From assembly GCF_014635865.1 (NCBI RefSeq), contig NZ_BMDQ01000003.1, forward strand, positions 372,001-436,000: 64,000 nt of DNA, read 5' to 3'. The stretch comes from Winogradskyella haliclonae. Lineage in GTDB: Bacteria; Bacteroidota; Bacteroidia; Flavobacteriales; Flavobacteriaceae. Positions 1-9,985 of the stretch are shown here, piece after piece. The translations under genes were made by a program, and so were the position numbers. Numbering within the stretch: position 1 is the first letter of the stretch; each line of letters starts with the position of its first letter. The notes beneath the pieces are model-generated. The model saw only the letters and a list, made by a program, of their open reading frames with translations. It had not been told where the DNA came from and searched no databases.

Positions 1-1217
1 TCTTTTATATTATCATAGGTATTATTAGTGTTAATTTCATAAAAGATAAAATCCTTGATGCCTTAAACGCAAAGCATTTTAATGATCCAATTCCCAATGA
101 ATTAGCTGATGTTTTTGATAAAGATGCCTATAAGAAATCTCAAGCTTATAAAGCTGTAAATTATAGGTTTGGAATTTGGTCGTCTCTATTTTCTCTAGTT
201 CTAACTCTTAGCTTTTTACTTCTAGATGGTTTTGAATACGTCGATACTATTGCTAGAAGCTATTCAGAAAACCCAATAATTATTTCGTTAATATTTTTTG
301 GTATAATTATGCTTGCTAGTGATATTATTTCTACACCTTTTTCTTATTACAAAACCTTTGTTATTGAAGAGCGTTTTGGTTTTAATAAAAGCACTAAAAA
401 GCTCTTTATTATAGACAAAATCAAAGGCTTATTTATGATGGCAATACTTGGTGGTGGTTTATTAGCTTTAATTGTTTGGTTTTATCAAGCTACTGGACAA
501 TATTTTTGGTTGTATGCATGGGCATTAATTACTGGATTTACTGTATTTATGAATATGTTTTATGCGCGTTTAATAGTCCCATTGTTTAATAAGCAAACAC
601 CTTTAGAGGATGGCGAATTACGAAACAAAATTTCTGACTATGCAAATTCTGTGGGGTTTAGCTTAAAAAAGATTTTTGTTATTGACGGTTCTAAACGAAG
701 TACTAAGGCCAACGCTTATTTTTCTGGATTTGGAAGCGAGAAACGTGTCACACTGTTTGATACTTTGATTAATGATTTGGATGAAGAAGAAATCGTTTCT
801 GTTCTAGCGCATGAAGTTGGACATTATAAGCGTCAACATATTATTTTTAATCTTTTTGCTTCAATTCTATTAACAGGGTTGACGCTGTTTATTTTATCAA
901 TCTTTATATCTAACCCATTACTATCTAATGCTATTGGTGTTGAGATACCAAGTTTTCATGCAGGTCTTATTGCTTTTGGTTTGCTCTACTCGCCTATTTC
1001 AGAACTAACTGGACTTATTATGAATTACTTTTCACGTAAGTTTGAATACCAAGCAGATGACTATGCAAAAAACACCTACAAAGCAGAACCACTAATTAGT
1101 TCATTAAAAAAACTATCTAAAAACAGCTTGAGTAATTTAACACCGCATAAAGCTTATGTTTTTATGCATTATTCGCATCCAACATTATTTCAGCGTATTG
1201 AGAATATGAGAAAATAG
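1..1217 (+). CDS. M48 family metallopeptidase, Ste24/CAAX-protease type (5' partial)
   Basis: The reading frame is open from base 3 to the stop at 1215-1217, giving about 404 visible residues; the start lies left of the window, so the ATG at 309 is internal. This is an integral-membrane zinc endopeptidase of the Ste24 type, probably cleaving membrane or prenyl-like substrates at the inner membrane. The zinc motif HEVGH is at about 810-824. The third ligand is the Glu of the FEYQAD stretch near 1047. Several hydrophobic segments flank the catalytic part, and the N-terminal part upstream of 309 reads as the usual Ste24 N domain. Family length is about 410 residues, so very little is missing. 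It is followed 23 bases later by a TfoX-like gene on the same strand. Confidence 0.93.
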   Translation, partial: FYIIIGIISVNFIKDKILDALNAKHFNDPIPNELADVFDKDAYKKSQAYKAVNYRFGIWSSLFSLVLTLSFLLLDGFEYVDTIARSYSENPIIISLIFFGIIMLASDIISTPFSYYKTFVIEERFGFNKSTKKLFIIDKIKGLFMMAILGGGLLALIVWFYQATGQYFWLYAWALITGFTVFMNMFYARLIVPLFNKQTPLEDGELRNKISDYANSVGFSLKKIFVIDGSKRSTKANAYFSGFGSEKRVTLFDTLINDLDEEEIVSVLAHEVGHYKRQHIIFNLFASILLTGLTLFILSIFISNPLLSNAIGVEIPSFHAGLIAFGLLYSPISELTGLIMNYFSRKFEYQADDYAKNTYKAEPLISSLKKLSKNSLSNLTPHKAYVFMHYSHPTLFQRIENMRK

Positions 1218-1240
1218 TATATTTAAGAAACCAAAATCTT

Positions 1241-1564
1241 ATGTGGGAAGAAAAGCTAAAATACTTCGACAAGCTTGTTGATCAATGTGATCGCTTTGAG
1301 CGTAAAGGCAAAAAGATGATTTATACCTCTGCAAATGGCTATATGTTTGCTTTATTAAACAAAGCTGGAGAGATAGGTTTTAGATTACCTAAACCTGTAG
1401 CTACAAAGTTTATGGAAGAGCATAACACTGGTCCTTATTATTCTTATGGCGCCAAAATGAAAGACTATGTGTTAGTCCCAGAATCACTCTACGACAATGA
1501 AAAGTTACTGGTAGATTTCTTAAATCAGAGTTATGATTTTGTAATGAGTTTGCCTAAGAAATAA
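1241..1564 (+). CDS. TfoX N-terminal-domain-like small protein
   Basis: A 107-residue cytoplasmic protein without signal peptide or membrane segment. The pattern of a short alpha/beta domain with MFALLNKAGEIGFRLPK and a following KFMEEHNTGPYYSYG segment resembles the N-terminal domain of TfoX/Sxy-like proteins, which occur alone in many Bacteroidota. The function of the stand-alone form is not known; I do not infer a role in competence. The ATG lies 23 bases after the protease stop, so co-transcription is likely. It faces the leftward lipoprotein gene ending at 1587, with only 22 bases between them and no clear terminator hairpin. Family assignment is by eye and moderate. Confidence 0.65.
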   Translation: MWEEKLKYFDKLVDQCDRFERKGKKMIYTSANGYMFALLNKAGEIGFRLPKPVATKFMEEHNTGPYYSYGAKMKDYVLVPESLYDNEKLLVDFLNQSYDFVMSLPKK

Positions 1565-1586
1565 AAAATATTGATTCCTTATTACT

Positions 1587-2291
1587 TTACTGGATATTAA
1601 ATTGAAATATATCAGATTCTGAAGTATTTCCAGCTGCATCTCTAGTAACAACTCTCCAATAATAAATATTGCCTGAGACAACTGCAACAGTCAATTGGCT
1701 TGCAGAAATATTACTTGTGGCTAATTCCGGTGGATTTATAGTACTTAAATACACATCATAATCAACAATATCATCATCGACATCACTTCCACTCCATTGC
1801 AATGTCACTGAGTTTGTTGAAGGCAGTGTTTGTGCGATAGTAGGTGAAATAATTTCTGCTTGAAAAGGTGGATAGGTTTGTATAGCTTCTCCTGCATTAT
1901 AAAAATTCCAGGTTTCACTTTCTAATATTTCATCATTAAAGGCATAGTTTACAAACCATCTATATGAAACAGCTCTTTGAATAGTTACTGGGTATATAAA
2001 ATCTTCCGTTTCGTACTCTGTAATACTATTAGTCGATAAATTTTCTACAGTGAGTATATAACTTTGCGCATTGTTATTAGGCTCCCATTCAAAAAGTACA
2101 GTGCTTTCGGTAGGTGTAATATTTGTACCTTCAGTACATAAAGAACTTTCGAACGGAAATATTAATTGAACGCCCTCAACATCATCAGGAATTTCACCAT
2201 TTGGTATAAGCGTATTTATATTATCATCAGTAGTATCTACGCATCCTTGAACAAGTAGTACAAAACAAGTAAGCTTAATTAGTCTTTTCAT
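1587..2291 (-). CDS. FnIII-like lipoprotein, last gene of the LRR operon
   Basis: A 234-residue protein beginning with a lipoprotein signal (MKRLIKLTCFVLLVQGC, lipobox LVQGC), so it is probably anchored in a membrane with its body outside the cytoplasm. Two beta-rich segments (about residues 40-130 and 140-233) have the Tyr/Trp pattern of fibronectin type III or SusE/SusF-like Ig folds, for example VTLQWSGSDVDDDIVDYDVYL followed by YYWRVVTRDAAGNTSES. The start codon overlaps the stop of the giant LRR gene by four bases (ATGA), which implies translational coupling. A structural partner or anchor for the LRR protein is plausible but inferred. No catalytic motif is visible. Confidence 0.8.
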   Translation of the reverse strand: MKRLIKLTCFVLLVQGCVDTTDDNINTLIPNGEIPDDVEGVQLIFPFESSLCTEGTNITPTESTVLFEWEPNNNAQSYILTVENLSTNSITEYETEDFIYPVTIQRAVSYRWFVNYAFNDEILESETWNFYNAGEAIQTYPPFQAEIISPTIAQTLPSTNSVTLQWSGSDVDDDIVDYDVYLSTINPPELATSNISASQLTVAVVSGNIYYWRVVTRDAAGNTSESDIFQFNIQ

Positions 2292-5200
2292 TGTTTGATA
2301 ATTTTATAAGTTGAAACTCTTGTTTTTGAAACCACAGAAATTATATACATACCTGAATCAAAGCCTCTTGTATCCAATGCTATATTCCGAGTTTCACTTC
2401 TATATTTTTTACTTAAGACCAACTTTCCAACAACAGAATAAATGTTTACAAAAATTTCTTCATCTTCATTAATATTGTCAATATTAACTATATCATTGAA
2501 TGGATTAGGAGAAACAATAAAATCTTTTGTATTAAAGATGACATCATTAAAAGTACCTTGACATTCTAAGTCTGTACTTACTTTTAGCGTATTTGCGCCT
2601 TCTTTTAAATCTAATGTTATTGAAGAATTATGTGTTGTAAACGCTTCGCCATTAAACACAAAATTATAGCGAGTACTGCCAGACATTTCTACTACAATTC
2701 TATTTCCTGAAGCTACTCTACTTGCAAAAACTTCTAATGGATTGGGTTCTGTTATAACTATTGTATAACAAGCTTGATAATTTGGCCATTCTTCAATAGT
2801 AATACACATTTCATAAGTGCCCGCTAATAGATTAAGTATATCTATATCATTAATAAAATTATACTCTTGAAAAAAGTCTTCTCCTATAAGCGTAACCCTA
2901 TAAGAATAAGCCTCTTGAGACACTATTGTTATTTGACCATCATTACTGTTTAAACAGGTTTCGCTAAGTATAGAAATTGCAAAATTATCATTTGCTAATC
3001 CAGGAAAAGGACATCCAAATAAATCTACAGGAACACCAAATTCTGTTCCTGGACATAAGTCTTCAGTATTAGGCACACCATCGTTATCTGCATCTTCACA
3101 AATGATCTGATAAGTCGCACTATCATCTTTGTCCCAGTTATCGTATGTTCCATCTGTATTAGAAATTACCGCTACTGGATCATCTACCAAAATACATCCT
3201 AAATCCGGATTATTTATAGCATTAAATATTTGCAGATTTTCATTATTACCATTTTGAAGATTTAACTGATCTGCTATCAACGTATTTGATTGACAAAATA
3301 GAGTTTCCAGATTAACATTTTGAGTAACACTTAAGCTACTAAGAAGATTAGATGAACAGTTGAGTTCTTTTAGATTTGTTAGTACATCAACATTTAAAGC
3401 ATTGAGACTATTATTAGCAACATCTATATTGACTAAATCTGAATTGAAATCTAGGTTTAAAGTTGTTAATCCATTGTTTGAAACATCTAAAGAGATTAAG
3501 TCCGTAAGCGATGTTAAATCTATATCCGTAATCGTATTATTAGAGGCATCTAAATTTGTCAAAACTATATTATTACTAAGGTCTACTGCAGAAACATTAT
3601 TAACTTCAAAATTTAAATTAACTAAGCTCACAAAATCCTCAATACCAGTTAGGTCCGAAATTTCTCTAGAAGAGATATTTAAAAAAGTGAGACTTTCAAT
3701 AGTTGCGGTGGTCACATAATCGTCTAATGGTGCTGTATCATAGCCTAAATCAATTAAAGCTTGTTCAAAATTGTCATCAGGGACAAATGTTTGCCCAAAA
3801 AAGCAATCTGTAGCAAACTGAGCTGTTGCATCAATGCTCCAAGTCGCTCCTGCTGGTACAGTACCATTATCTGTTTCAATACATGTTAAGTCTGGATTGC
3901 TTTGCGCATTGAGATTGGTTAATATGCTATTTTGTCCGTTTCTAATATTTAAAATTTCAAGTGAATTAGATTGACAACTCAAACTTGTTACATTTTGATT
4001 TAACTGAAAATCGAGCTCAACAATAGCATTAGCATCACAAATAAAATCATTTAAACTTGGTACTTCACTAGGTAAAAAAGAAGTGAATACATTATTAGAA
4101 ATATCCAAAACTGCCAGATTGGTATTTTGAGTTAAATCAATACTAGCTATTGAATTGCTTGAACAATTTAGAGTTGTAAGTGCCAAATTACTTGCTGTAT
4201 TAACAGTACTTAACTGATTATTAGAGACATTTAGAGTTATTAAGTTCATGTTTGAACTGACATCAATAGTAGTGATCGCATTGCTTGAACAATTTAAATC
4301 TTCTAAAGCTTCAAAATCTTCGATTCCAGTTAAGTCAGCAATGTTATCTCCGCTCACATCCAAGCCTATTATGTTTTCAATATTAGCTGTTAAAACATAA
4401 TCATCTAACGGTCCAGAATCATAACCTAAATCAATTAAAGCTTGTTCAAAATTATCGTCAGGTACAAAAGTTTCGCCAAAATTACAATCTGTATTATAGC
4501 TCGCTGTCGCATCTTTTAGCCAACTTGCAGGAATAGTATTTATAGCATCTACTTGAATACAGTCTAAGCTTGGGTTATTGGTAGCATTAAAACTGGCTAT
4601 ATCAGCATTTATACCATTTTGAATATTAACAGACTCAACCAAGTTATTAGAAATATTAATTGAAATTATTTCTGGACAAAACTCTGTTTGATTAGCTTGG
4701 TATACACAAGCTGAAATTGCCATTGTGGTTAAATCTAAGCCATCAACAATTTGATTGTTACTAAGGTTTAAGGTCTTTAAACTTCCAAGGTTATTTGATA
4801 ACGTGAGATTTGAAATTTGATTTGTATTACAATCGACCTCAATAAGAGCAAAGTTATTATTCAAATTTAAAGATGTTAACTCATTATTGGAGGTGTACAG
4901 ATATTCTAATGCTCCATTTCCACTTAAATTCAAATCAGTCAAGGCATTAAAATTACAGTCTAATCGCTTTAAAAGTGGACTTGATGCAACATTTAAACTT
5001 GTTAAACTATTTTGAGCTGCGGATAACTCTACTACATTTATATTATCGGTTAAGTCTATTGAAGTCATTTGGTTGCTTGTAACATCTAATAGTTCCAAAG
5101 CCCCATTAGCACTAAAATCTATTTGGGTAATTTCATTAGATCTACAATTAAAGTTTTGAAGTGCCTGATAATTATCCAAAGCTACATTTGATAAACTATT

Positions 5201-7729
5201 ATTTGCACAACTAAACACTGTGAGTGTCGTATTAATAATAGTAGAGGTTGTCATATTATTAATACTATTGCTATTGCAATTTAAATTCTCAAGAACAGGA
5301 TTATTGCTTATATCTAATGTTGTTAATTCATTATTTGAAGCATTAAGAATTCTTAAAAGTTGATTACTACCTACATTTAAGGCCGCTAATTCATTATCAG
5401 CACAATCTATAATTTCGAGGTTAGCATTAGCGGATACATCTAAATTGTTTAAGTCGTTTCCGGCGCAAAAAAGCGCTACCAAATTATCTGTACCGCTAAA
5501 ATCAAACACATTTGTGGTATCATCAATAAAATTTGAACTACAATTTAATCGCTCCAAAAATGTCAAATTACTAACATCTAAAGCCTCTAGAAAGTTAGCA
5601 CTACAATCTAACTCTACCAATGCTTTAAAATCTGTAATCCCAGTTAAATCCAAAATACCAGAATCACTTACATCTAAGGTTTGAAGCAGCTCAATATTTG
5701 CAGTCAATACTTGGCCATCAATGACATTATCATAACCAAAATCAATTAATTTTTGTTCAAATACTAGATCTGGGATTAGTGTGATTCTATTATTTACACA
5801 ATCATCATTATAAGACGCTATTGTATCAATCTGCCAAGCCGCAGGAATGTTTCCTAAAACTGCGTTATCAACATTAATACAAAACAAGCTTGGATTTCCT
5901 GTAGCATTTAATGCTGCTAAAGCTGCATTATTTCCATTAGCTATATCAAGTGTCATTAATGCATTATTACTGCATAAGAGTGATATTAAAGCTGTATTAA
6001 ACGAGACATTAAGATTCTCTATTTGGTTGTTAGAACAATCTAAATCTGTCAAAGCAAGATTTGTATCTAAACCTAAAACTGAGATTAAATTATCAGAGCA
6101 ATTGAGCGTTTGCAATGCTGCAAAATCTTGAATACCTGTTAAATCTGATATGGCCAAACTAGAAACATCCAAATTGGTTAACATATCAATATCTGTAGTT
6201 GCTACAAAATTGTTAAGCGTTCCATCTGTATCTATACCTTGGTCGATTAATGCTTGTTCAAAATTATCATCTGGAACATATGTCCCACAATTCAAATTGT
6301 AATCAGCAGTAGCGTCTTTTTGCCATCCTGGAGCACCATTTGCAAAGACAACATCATCGACTTCTATACAAAACAGATTGGGGTTATTTATAGCATTAAA
6401 ATTAGTTATTGCTGCATTATTTCCATTAACTGCGCTTAACGCAAACAAGTTATTATCATTACATAAAATTGATGTTAGAGCTGTGTTGCTTGATAAGTCA
6501 AGACTCTCTATCTGATTGAAAGTACAATCCAAATCTGTGAGAAGTGGGTTGTTATCAAGCGCTAAACTTTTTAGATTATTACTAGAACAATTTAAAGTTG
6601 TTAACCCTGTATTACTAGATACATCCAAATTTGAAATCGTATTATTTTGAATGTTCACTAATACTAATGCTGTATTAGCAGTAAGGTTTATATCGGATAA
6701 GGCATTATCAGATATATCTAAATCTTCTAGGTTTGTATTAGCCGATAAATCAATGCTCTCGATAGCATTAGTACTTGCATCTAAAACTTCTAAAGCTAGA
6801 AAATCTTCAATACCTTCTAAACTAACAATAGACGCATTAGAAACGTCTAGCATTATTAAACCCTCAATATTAGCTCTCAGCACCAAATTGTCTAAAACAT
6901 CATCATAACCTTGATTGATAAGTTCTTGCTCAAAATTATCATCTGGCACATACGTAAAAATATCTATACATATTGCATCGCTATAATAAGTAAAGTCATC
7001 TTTAATCCAACCATTTGGTGTGAAGTTAGTATCTATTTGAATACAGAATAAATCTGGATTATCAGATGAATTTAATGTTGAAATAAGACTATTGTAGCCA
7101 TTAGCTACAATAAGTGACGTCAATAGGTTATCAGAAACATTAATTGTAGCAGCACCTTGACATAAAGTCAAAGGATTGGTTTGTGGGTCAGGGCAAACAA
7201 GTGTATTGATATTACTTAAGTCTAAACTTGTTAAAACATTATTTGATACTTCTAGATTTTTTAAAACTGTATTTGTTGAAAGATTTAAAGTGTTTATTTG
7301 GTTTGAAGCACAAAACAAACTTTCTAAATTGGTATTGCTATCAAAGTTTAAAGCTCCAGTGATTCTATTATTTGAAACATTTAGAAACTTAAGGCTTGTA
7401 TTAAGAGAAACATCTATTTGACTTAGTCTATTATCATTGCAAACCAAGATTTCAAGACTTATAAAATCCTCAATTCCAGAAAGATCAGCTATCTCTAAAT
7501 CTATAATATTTAATGAAGTGACATCTGTAATTCTATCAGTAAACACTAAGCCATTATTAGCGATACCATCCCCCATACTATTTGCATCTCCTAAATTAAC
7601 TTCAGAACCATCTTCTGCATGGGTTTCTAAGTAATTTTCAAAATTTGCATCTGGTATTGATGTCGTTTGAGAAAATAACGAACTGCTAAAAACACAAATA
7701 ACACAAAGAGATATAAGACTTGTTTTCAT
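2288..7729 (-). CDS. Giant leucine-rich-repeat surface protein with T9SS type A sorting domain
   Basis: An 1813-residue secreted protein. It has a Sec signal peptide (MKTSLISLCVICVFSSSLFSQ). Six bead modules follow, starting near residues 25, 258, 481, 650, 1086 and 1313. Each opens with a cap like VPDDNFEQALIDLGYD, continues with bacterial-type LRRs (LxxLNCSSNxI pattern) and closes with a cap holding two Cys (NPDLFCIxxD...Cys), a likely disulfide. A thrombospondin-3-like calcium motif (DADNDGVPNTEDLCPG) lies near 1545, then a Cys-containing SprB-repeat-like domain (about 1575-1725) and a C-terminal sorting domain from about 1733 (VSPNPFND ... IIKQ). It should be exported by Sec, crossed by T9SS and fixed to the cell surface. 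Binding or adhesion is the likely role; the ligand is unknown. It lies 31 bases after the fibre-like gene, so probably in one operon with it. Confidence 0.92.
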   Translation of the reverse strand: MKTSLISLCVICVFSSSLFSQTTSIPDANFENYLETHAEDGSEVNLGDANSMGDGIANNGLVFTDRITDVTSLNIIDLEIADLSGIEDFISLEILVCNDNRLSQIDVSLNTSLKFLNVSNNRITGALNFDSNTNLESLFCASNQINTLNLSTNTVLKNLEVSNNVLTSLDLSNINTLVCPDPQTNPLTLCQGAATINVSDNLLTSLIVANGYNSLISTLNSSDNPDLFCIQIDTNFTPNGWIKDDFTYYSDAICIDIFTYVPDDNFEQELINQGYDDVLDNLVLRANIEGLIMLDVSNASIVSLEGIEDFLALEVLDASTNAIESIDLSANTNLEDLDISDNALSDINLTANTALVLVNIQNNTISNLDVSSNTGLTTLNCSSNNLKSLALDNNPLLTDLDCTFNQIESLDLSSNTALTSILCNDNNLFALSAVNGNNAAITNFNAINNPNLFCIEVDDVVFANGAPGWQKDATADYNLNCGTYVPDDNFEQALIDQGIDTDGTLNNFVATTDIDMLTNLDVSSLAISDLTGIQDFAALQTLNCSDNLISVLGLDTNLALTDLDCSNNQIENLNVSFNTALISLLCSNNALMTLDIANGNNAALAALNATGNPSLFCINVDNAVLGNIPAAWQIDTIASYNDDCVNNRITLIPDLVFEQKLIDFGYDNVIDGQVLTANIELLQTLDVSDSGILDLTGITDFKALVELDCSANFLEALDVSNLTFLERLNCSSNFIDDTTNVFDFSGTDNLVALFCAGNDLNNLDVSANANLEIIDCADNELAALNVGSNQLLRILNASNNELTTLDISNNPVLENLNCNSNSINNMTTSTIINTTLTVFSCANNSLSNVALDNYQALQNFNCRSNEITQIDFSANGALELLDVTSNQMTSIDLTDNINVVELSAAQNSLTSLNVASSPLLKRLDCNFNALTDLNLSGNGALEYLYTSNNELTSLNLNNNFALIEVDCNTNQISNLTLSNNLGSLKTLNLSNNQIVDGLDLTTMAISACVYQANQTEFCPEIISINISNNLVESVNIQNGINADIASFNATNNPSLDCIQVDAINTIPASWLKDATASYNTDCNFGETFVPDDNFEQALIDLGYDSGPLDDYVLTANIENIIGLDVSGDNIADLTGIEDFEALEDLNCSSNAITTIDVSSNMNLITLNVSNNQLSTVNTASNLALTTLNCSSNSIASIDLTQNTNLAVLDISNNVFTSFLPSEVPSLNDFICDANAIVELDFQLNQNVTSLSCQSNSLEILNIRNGQNSILTNLNAQSNPDLTCIETDNGTVPAGATWSIDATAQFATDCFFGQTFVPDDNFEQALIDLGYDTAPLDDYVTTATIESLTFLNISSREISDLTGIEDFVSLVNLNFEVNNVSAVDLSNNIVLTNLDASNNTITDIDLTSLTDLISLDVSNNGLTTLNLDFNSDLVNIDVANNSLNALNVDVLTNLKELNCSSNLLSSLSVTQNVNLETLFCQSNTLIADQLNLQNGNNENLQIFNAINNPDLGCILVDDPVAVISNTDGTYDNWDKDDSATYQIICEDADNDGVPNTEDLCPGTEFGVPVDLFGCPFPGLANDNFAISILSETCLNSNDGQITIVSQEAYSYRVTLIGEDFFQEYNFINDIDILNLLAGTYEMCITIEEWPNYQACYTIVITEPNPLEVFASRVASGNRIVVEMSGSTRYNFVFNGEAFTTHNSSITLDLKEGANTLKVSTDLECQGTFNDVIFNTKDFIVSPNPFNDIVNIDNINEDEEIFVNIYSVVGKLVLSKKYRSETRNIALDTRGFDSGMYIISVVSKTRVSTYKIIKQ
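3760..7663 (-). repeat. Six-fold repeated LRR bead modules inside the surface protein gene
   Basis: The module-opening segment recurs at about 7620-7663, 6925-6955, 6251-6285, 5750-5780, 4440-4470 and 3760-3790. The last two are nearly identical in DNA for about 60 bases (around 4425-4480 and 3745-3800), pointing to recent duplication or gene conversion. Module length varies with LRR number; the fourth is the longest. Such coding repeats can change copy number by recombination. Confidence 0.8.
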
Positions 7730-7760
7730 AAGATTAGTTTAAGATTGACCCTAACTACTT

Positions 7761-9962
7761 TTAGTCTTTATGTGTTTTTTTATGATAGTGTAATTGCTTC
7801 TCTAGTTTAGCTTGAATCTTTGTGATTAGCTCTTCTTTATACTTTGGGTTTTCTTTAATGTTTTTCCAAACAAAATGGTTTTCAACATCAACACCATTTA
7901 ACTTCATTTGTTCTCTAGCCAATTCAAACGCTTTCTCTATGTCTTCTCTGGTTACTTCCCAGTATACTAACTCCCCATGCTCTGCATGAACCACTTCATA
8001 CTTTCTATTGTGGTAATTATTTATAGGTAATTCATCTTCATGGGTATCAAAATTTGGTTGACTAATTGATGGTGTGCCGCCATTAGTAGTTTTACCCATT
8101 AAATCGTATATCTCAGAAATTTGACTCTTTAATGCATTTATTTCTTCTGATTGACTCGCAATTTTATCTTCTAGCTTTTCAATAATGGGATTGTTATCAT
8201 TTTTATTTAAACCTACTGCTACATTAACCATGCTTATTTTATGGCTTGTATGATTTTCTGACCAAGCTACCCCAACAATATTTTTAATCTGCTTGACTTT
8301 AATTTTTGATGGAGGTATTGCAATACCGCTACCGTCATTCATTCCGCTTGGAATTATATAATCTCCAATATTTACCTTTCCATAAACTTTAACAGGTACT
8401 TGTCCCATAAAAGCAACTTTTTCATATAAATGTTCAAGATTTTTTTGTGGCATATTACCTAAAACGATAGGTTTAAAAGAAACAACCATTGTACGTTCTG
8501 CGCCTTCTATATTTTTTGAAATTTTCCCTCCTTTTAATCCAACAATGTCTCCAAAAGACATGTCTTCATCAGAATTTTCTCGTTCTAAATATTCTGCATA
8601 ATCTCCAGACCCCGAAGCATATGTTACCCCTTGATAAGTAATTTTATTATTATCATAAATGATTTTATTGTTTTGGGATCGCTCCCATACTAAAGTTGCA
8701 AAAACAGCTTGAACAGTTGCAGACACTAACTCTACACCTGCAAAAGCGATATCCGCAGGCCCAGGCGACGCTAAGCATCCACCAAGACCAACACAAGCTC
8801 TAAAATCTGTTGAAGCCTTAATAAGTTGAGCAGCAGCAATAACCTCATAAGCAATTCCAAATCCTAAGTCTACGTTTGAGTCATAAATATCAAACTCTAA
8901 AGAAGATTGGTCGAATCTATAATCTGCATTTTCTCCGAATTCGGTTGGGGTTTCACCTTCAATTCTACCCCAAGGCTCAACACTCTGAGTATCATAAAAT
9001 GTAATAAAATTTGTATCGTTATTTCTTCCTCCATTAACTCGTATTGCTAAACCATTATTTCCTCCGTCGATTAAAAGCGGGTGGTTTGTAATTCTTGCAT
9101 AATCTTGGTCAACATTAGGCATATTTGATGTTATTCTTACCTGAGAACCTAATCCATTGATAAGTGTAGCGCCATTAATATTTGTTGTACCATTTAGAGT
9201 TGAGCTTAAATTAACCGTTAAATTATCAGCTACCAAATCTCCAAAACTTGCTTGACCGTTAACATTTAAATCATTTAATGTTGTTAAGCCAAGGACATCT
9301 AAAGTCCCTTCCAAATTTGAGTCACCACCTACTCTTAGACTTCCGGACAAGTCTGTTGGTCTTTGATTATTAACATTAAAAGCTTCATTTAAATTGGTTA
9401 CGCCATCTACGGTTAAAGTTCCCGATAGATAACTAGGAACATTATCATTAACATTTAAAGCATCATTAAAATTTGCTGGTCCTTCAACAAGCAACTGGCC
9501 GTTTAAAGAAGTATTACCATCTACATCAAGGTTTCCTGATGCAGTTATATCTCTATGTTTTGCATAAGGTAAATATGTAAGCTCTTCTACACTTATTAAT
9601 GTAAAATCTGAACCACCTTCAAAATCAATTTCAACTTTTAATAATTTAGTACCGCCATCCCAACTTATGCTTTTAAATGCGTCGTTGTCTTTACCAATTA
9701 TGAGATTTACACGACCAAACTCGTCAGTTTCTGTAATTCTGGTTTCTTGAAATTCAGGTGGACTTTGCTCATTATCGCCATCTATGATTGAAAACCTCAT
9801 ATTAATAGTCGTCTGTGGCAAATAATTATCTGGTGAGTTTACACCTGGCAATTCTAATTCGTCAGGCCCAATGATTACCGCCTGATAAGTTAAACCATCA
9901 GTTTGTGCGAAAATTTGTGATGTTATGCAAAAAAATAATGCTATGAGTAGAATTCTTTTCAT
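7761..9962 (-). CDS. Secreted phage-fibre-like protein with peptidase-G2-like domain and coiled coil
   Basis: A 733-residue protein with a Sec signal (MKRILLIALFFCITSQIFAQ). Residues about 24-135 form a beta-rich head (TYQAVIIGPDELELPG) found in many secreted Flavobacteriia proteins. Residues about 137-270 are short repeats of the type LDVDGNTSLNGQLLVEG, like the beta-stalks of trimeric tail fibres. Around residues 435-580 (YASGSGDYAEYLERENSDED, then SFGDIVGLKGGKI) the sequence resembles the G2-type autoproteolytic or chaperone domain of phage tailspikes. A coiled coil follows (about 590-625), then a charged alpha-helical tail ending KKTHKD. There is no T9SS sorting domain, so its surface route is unclear. 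It sits between two T9SS genes in the same leftward unit. The G2 call is by pattern only. Confidence 0.78.
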   Translation of the reverse strand: MKRILLIALFFCITSQIFAQTDGLTYQAVIIGPDELELPGVNSPDNYLPQTTINMRFSIIDGDNEQSPPEFQETRITETDEFGRVNLIIGKDNDAFKSISWDGGTKLLKVEIDFEGGSDFTLISVEELTYLPYAKHRDITASGNLDVDGNTSLNGQLLVEGPANFNDALNVNDNVPSYLSGTLTVDGVTNLNEAFNVNNQRPTDLSGSLRVGGDSNLEGTLDVLGLTTLNDLNVNGQASFGDLVADNLTVNLSSTLNGTTNINGATLINGLGSQVRITSNMPNVDQDYARITNHPLLIDGGNNGLAIRVNGGRNNDTNFITFYDTQSVEPWGRIEGETPTEFGENADYRFDQSSLEFDIYDSNVDLGFGIAYEVIAAAQLIKASTDFRACVGLGGCLASPGPADIAFAGVELVSATVQAVFATLVWERSQNNKIIYDNNKITYQGVTYASGSGDYAEYLERENSDEDMSFGDIVGLKGGKISKNIEGAERTMVVSFKPIVLGNMPQKNLEHLYEKVAFMGQVPVKVYGKVNIGDYIIPSGMNDGSGIAIPPSKIKVKQIKNIVGVAWSENHTSHKISMVNVAVGLNKNDNNPIIEKLEDKIASQSEEINALKSQISEIYDLMGKTTNGGTPSISQPNFDTHEDELPINNYHNRKYEVVHAEHGELVYWEVTREDIEKAFELAREQMKLNGVDVENHFVWKNIKENPKYKEELITKIQAKLEKQLHYHKKTHKD

Positions 9963-9985
9963 GATTGCTGATTTTATATTTTCTC

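Noticed and set aside
3360..7634. Several long plus-strand open frames opposite the LRR gene
   Set aside because: They lie wholly antisense to a clearly coding repeat protein and their Ser/Lys/Leu-rich text is the mirror of Asn/Leu-rich LRR codons.
3760..7663. CRISPR array or tandem satellite
   Set aside because: The repeats are in frame, of unequal spacing and encode LRR modules.
7761..9962. Prophage remnant
   Set aside because: Only the fibre-like domain is phage-related; the protein has a signal peptide and no terminase, capsid, portal or lysis gene is in the window. The same applies to the collar gene at 40538.
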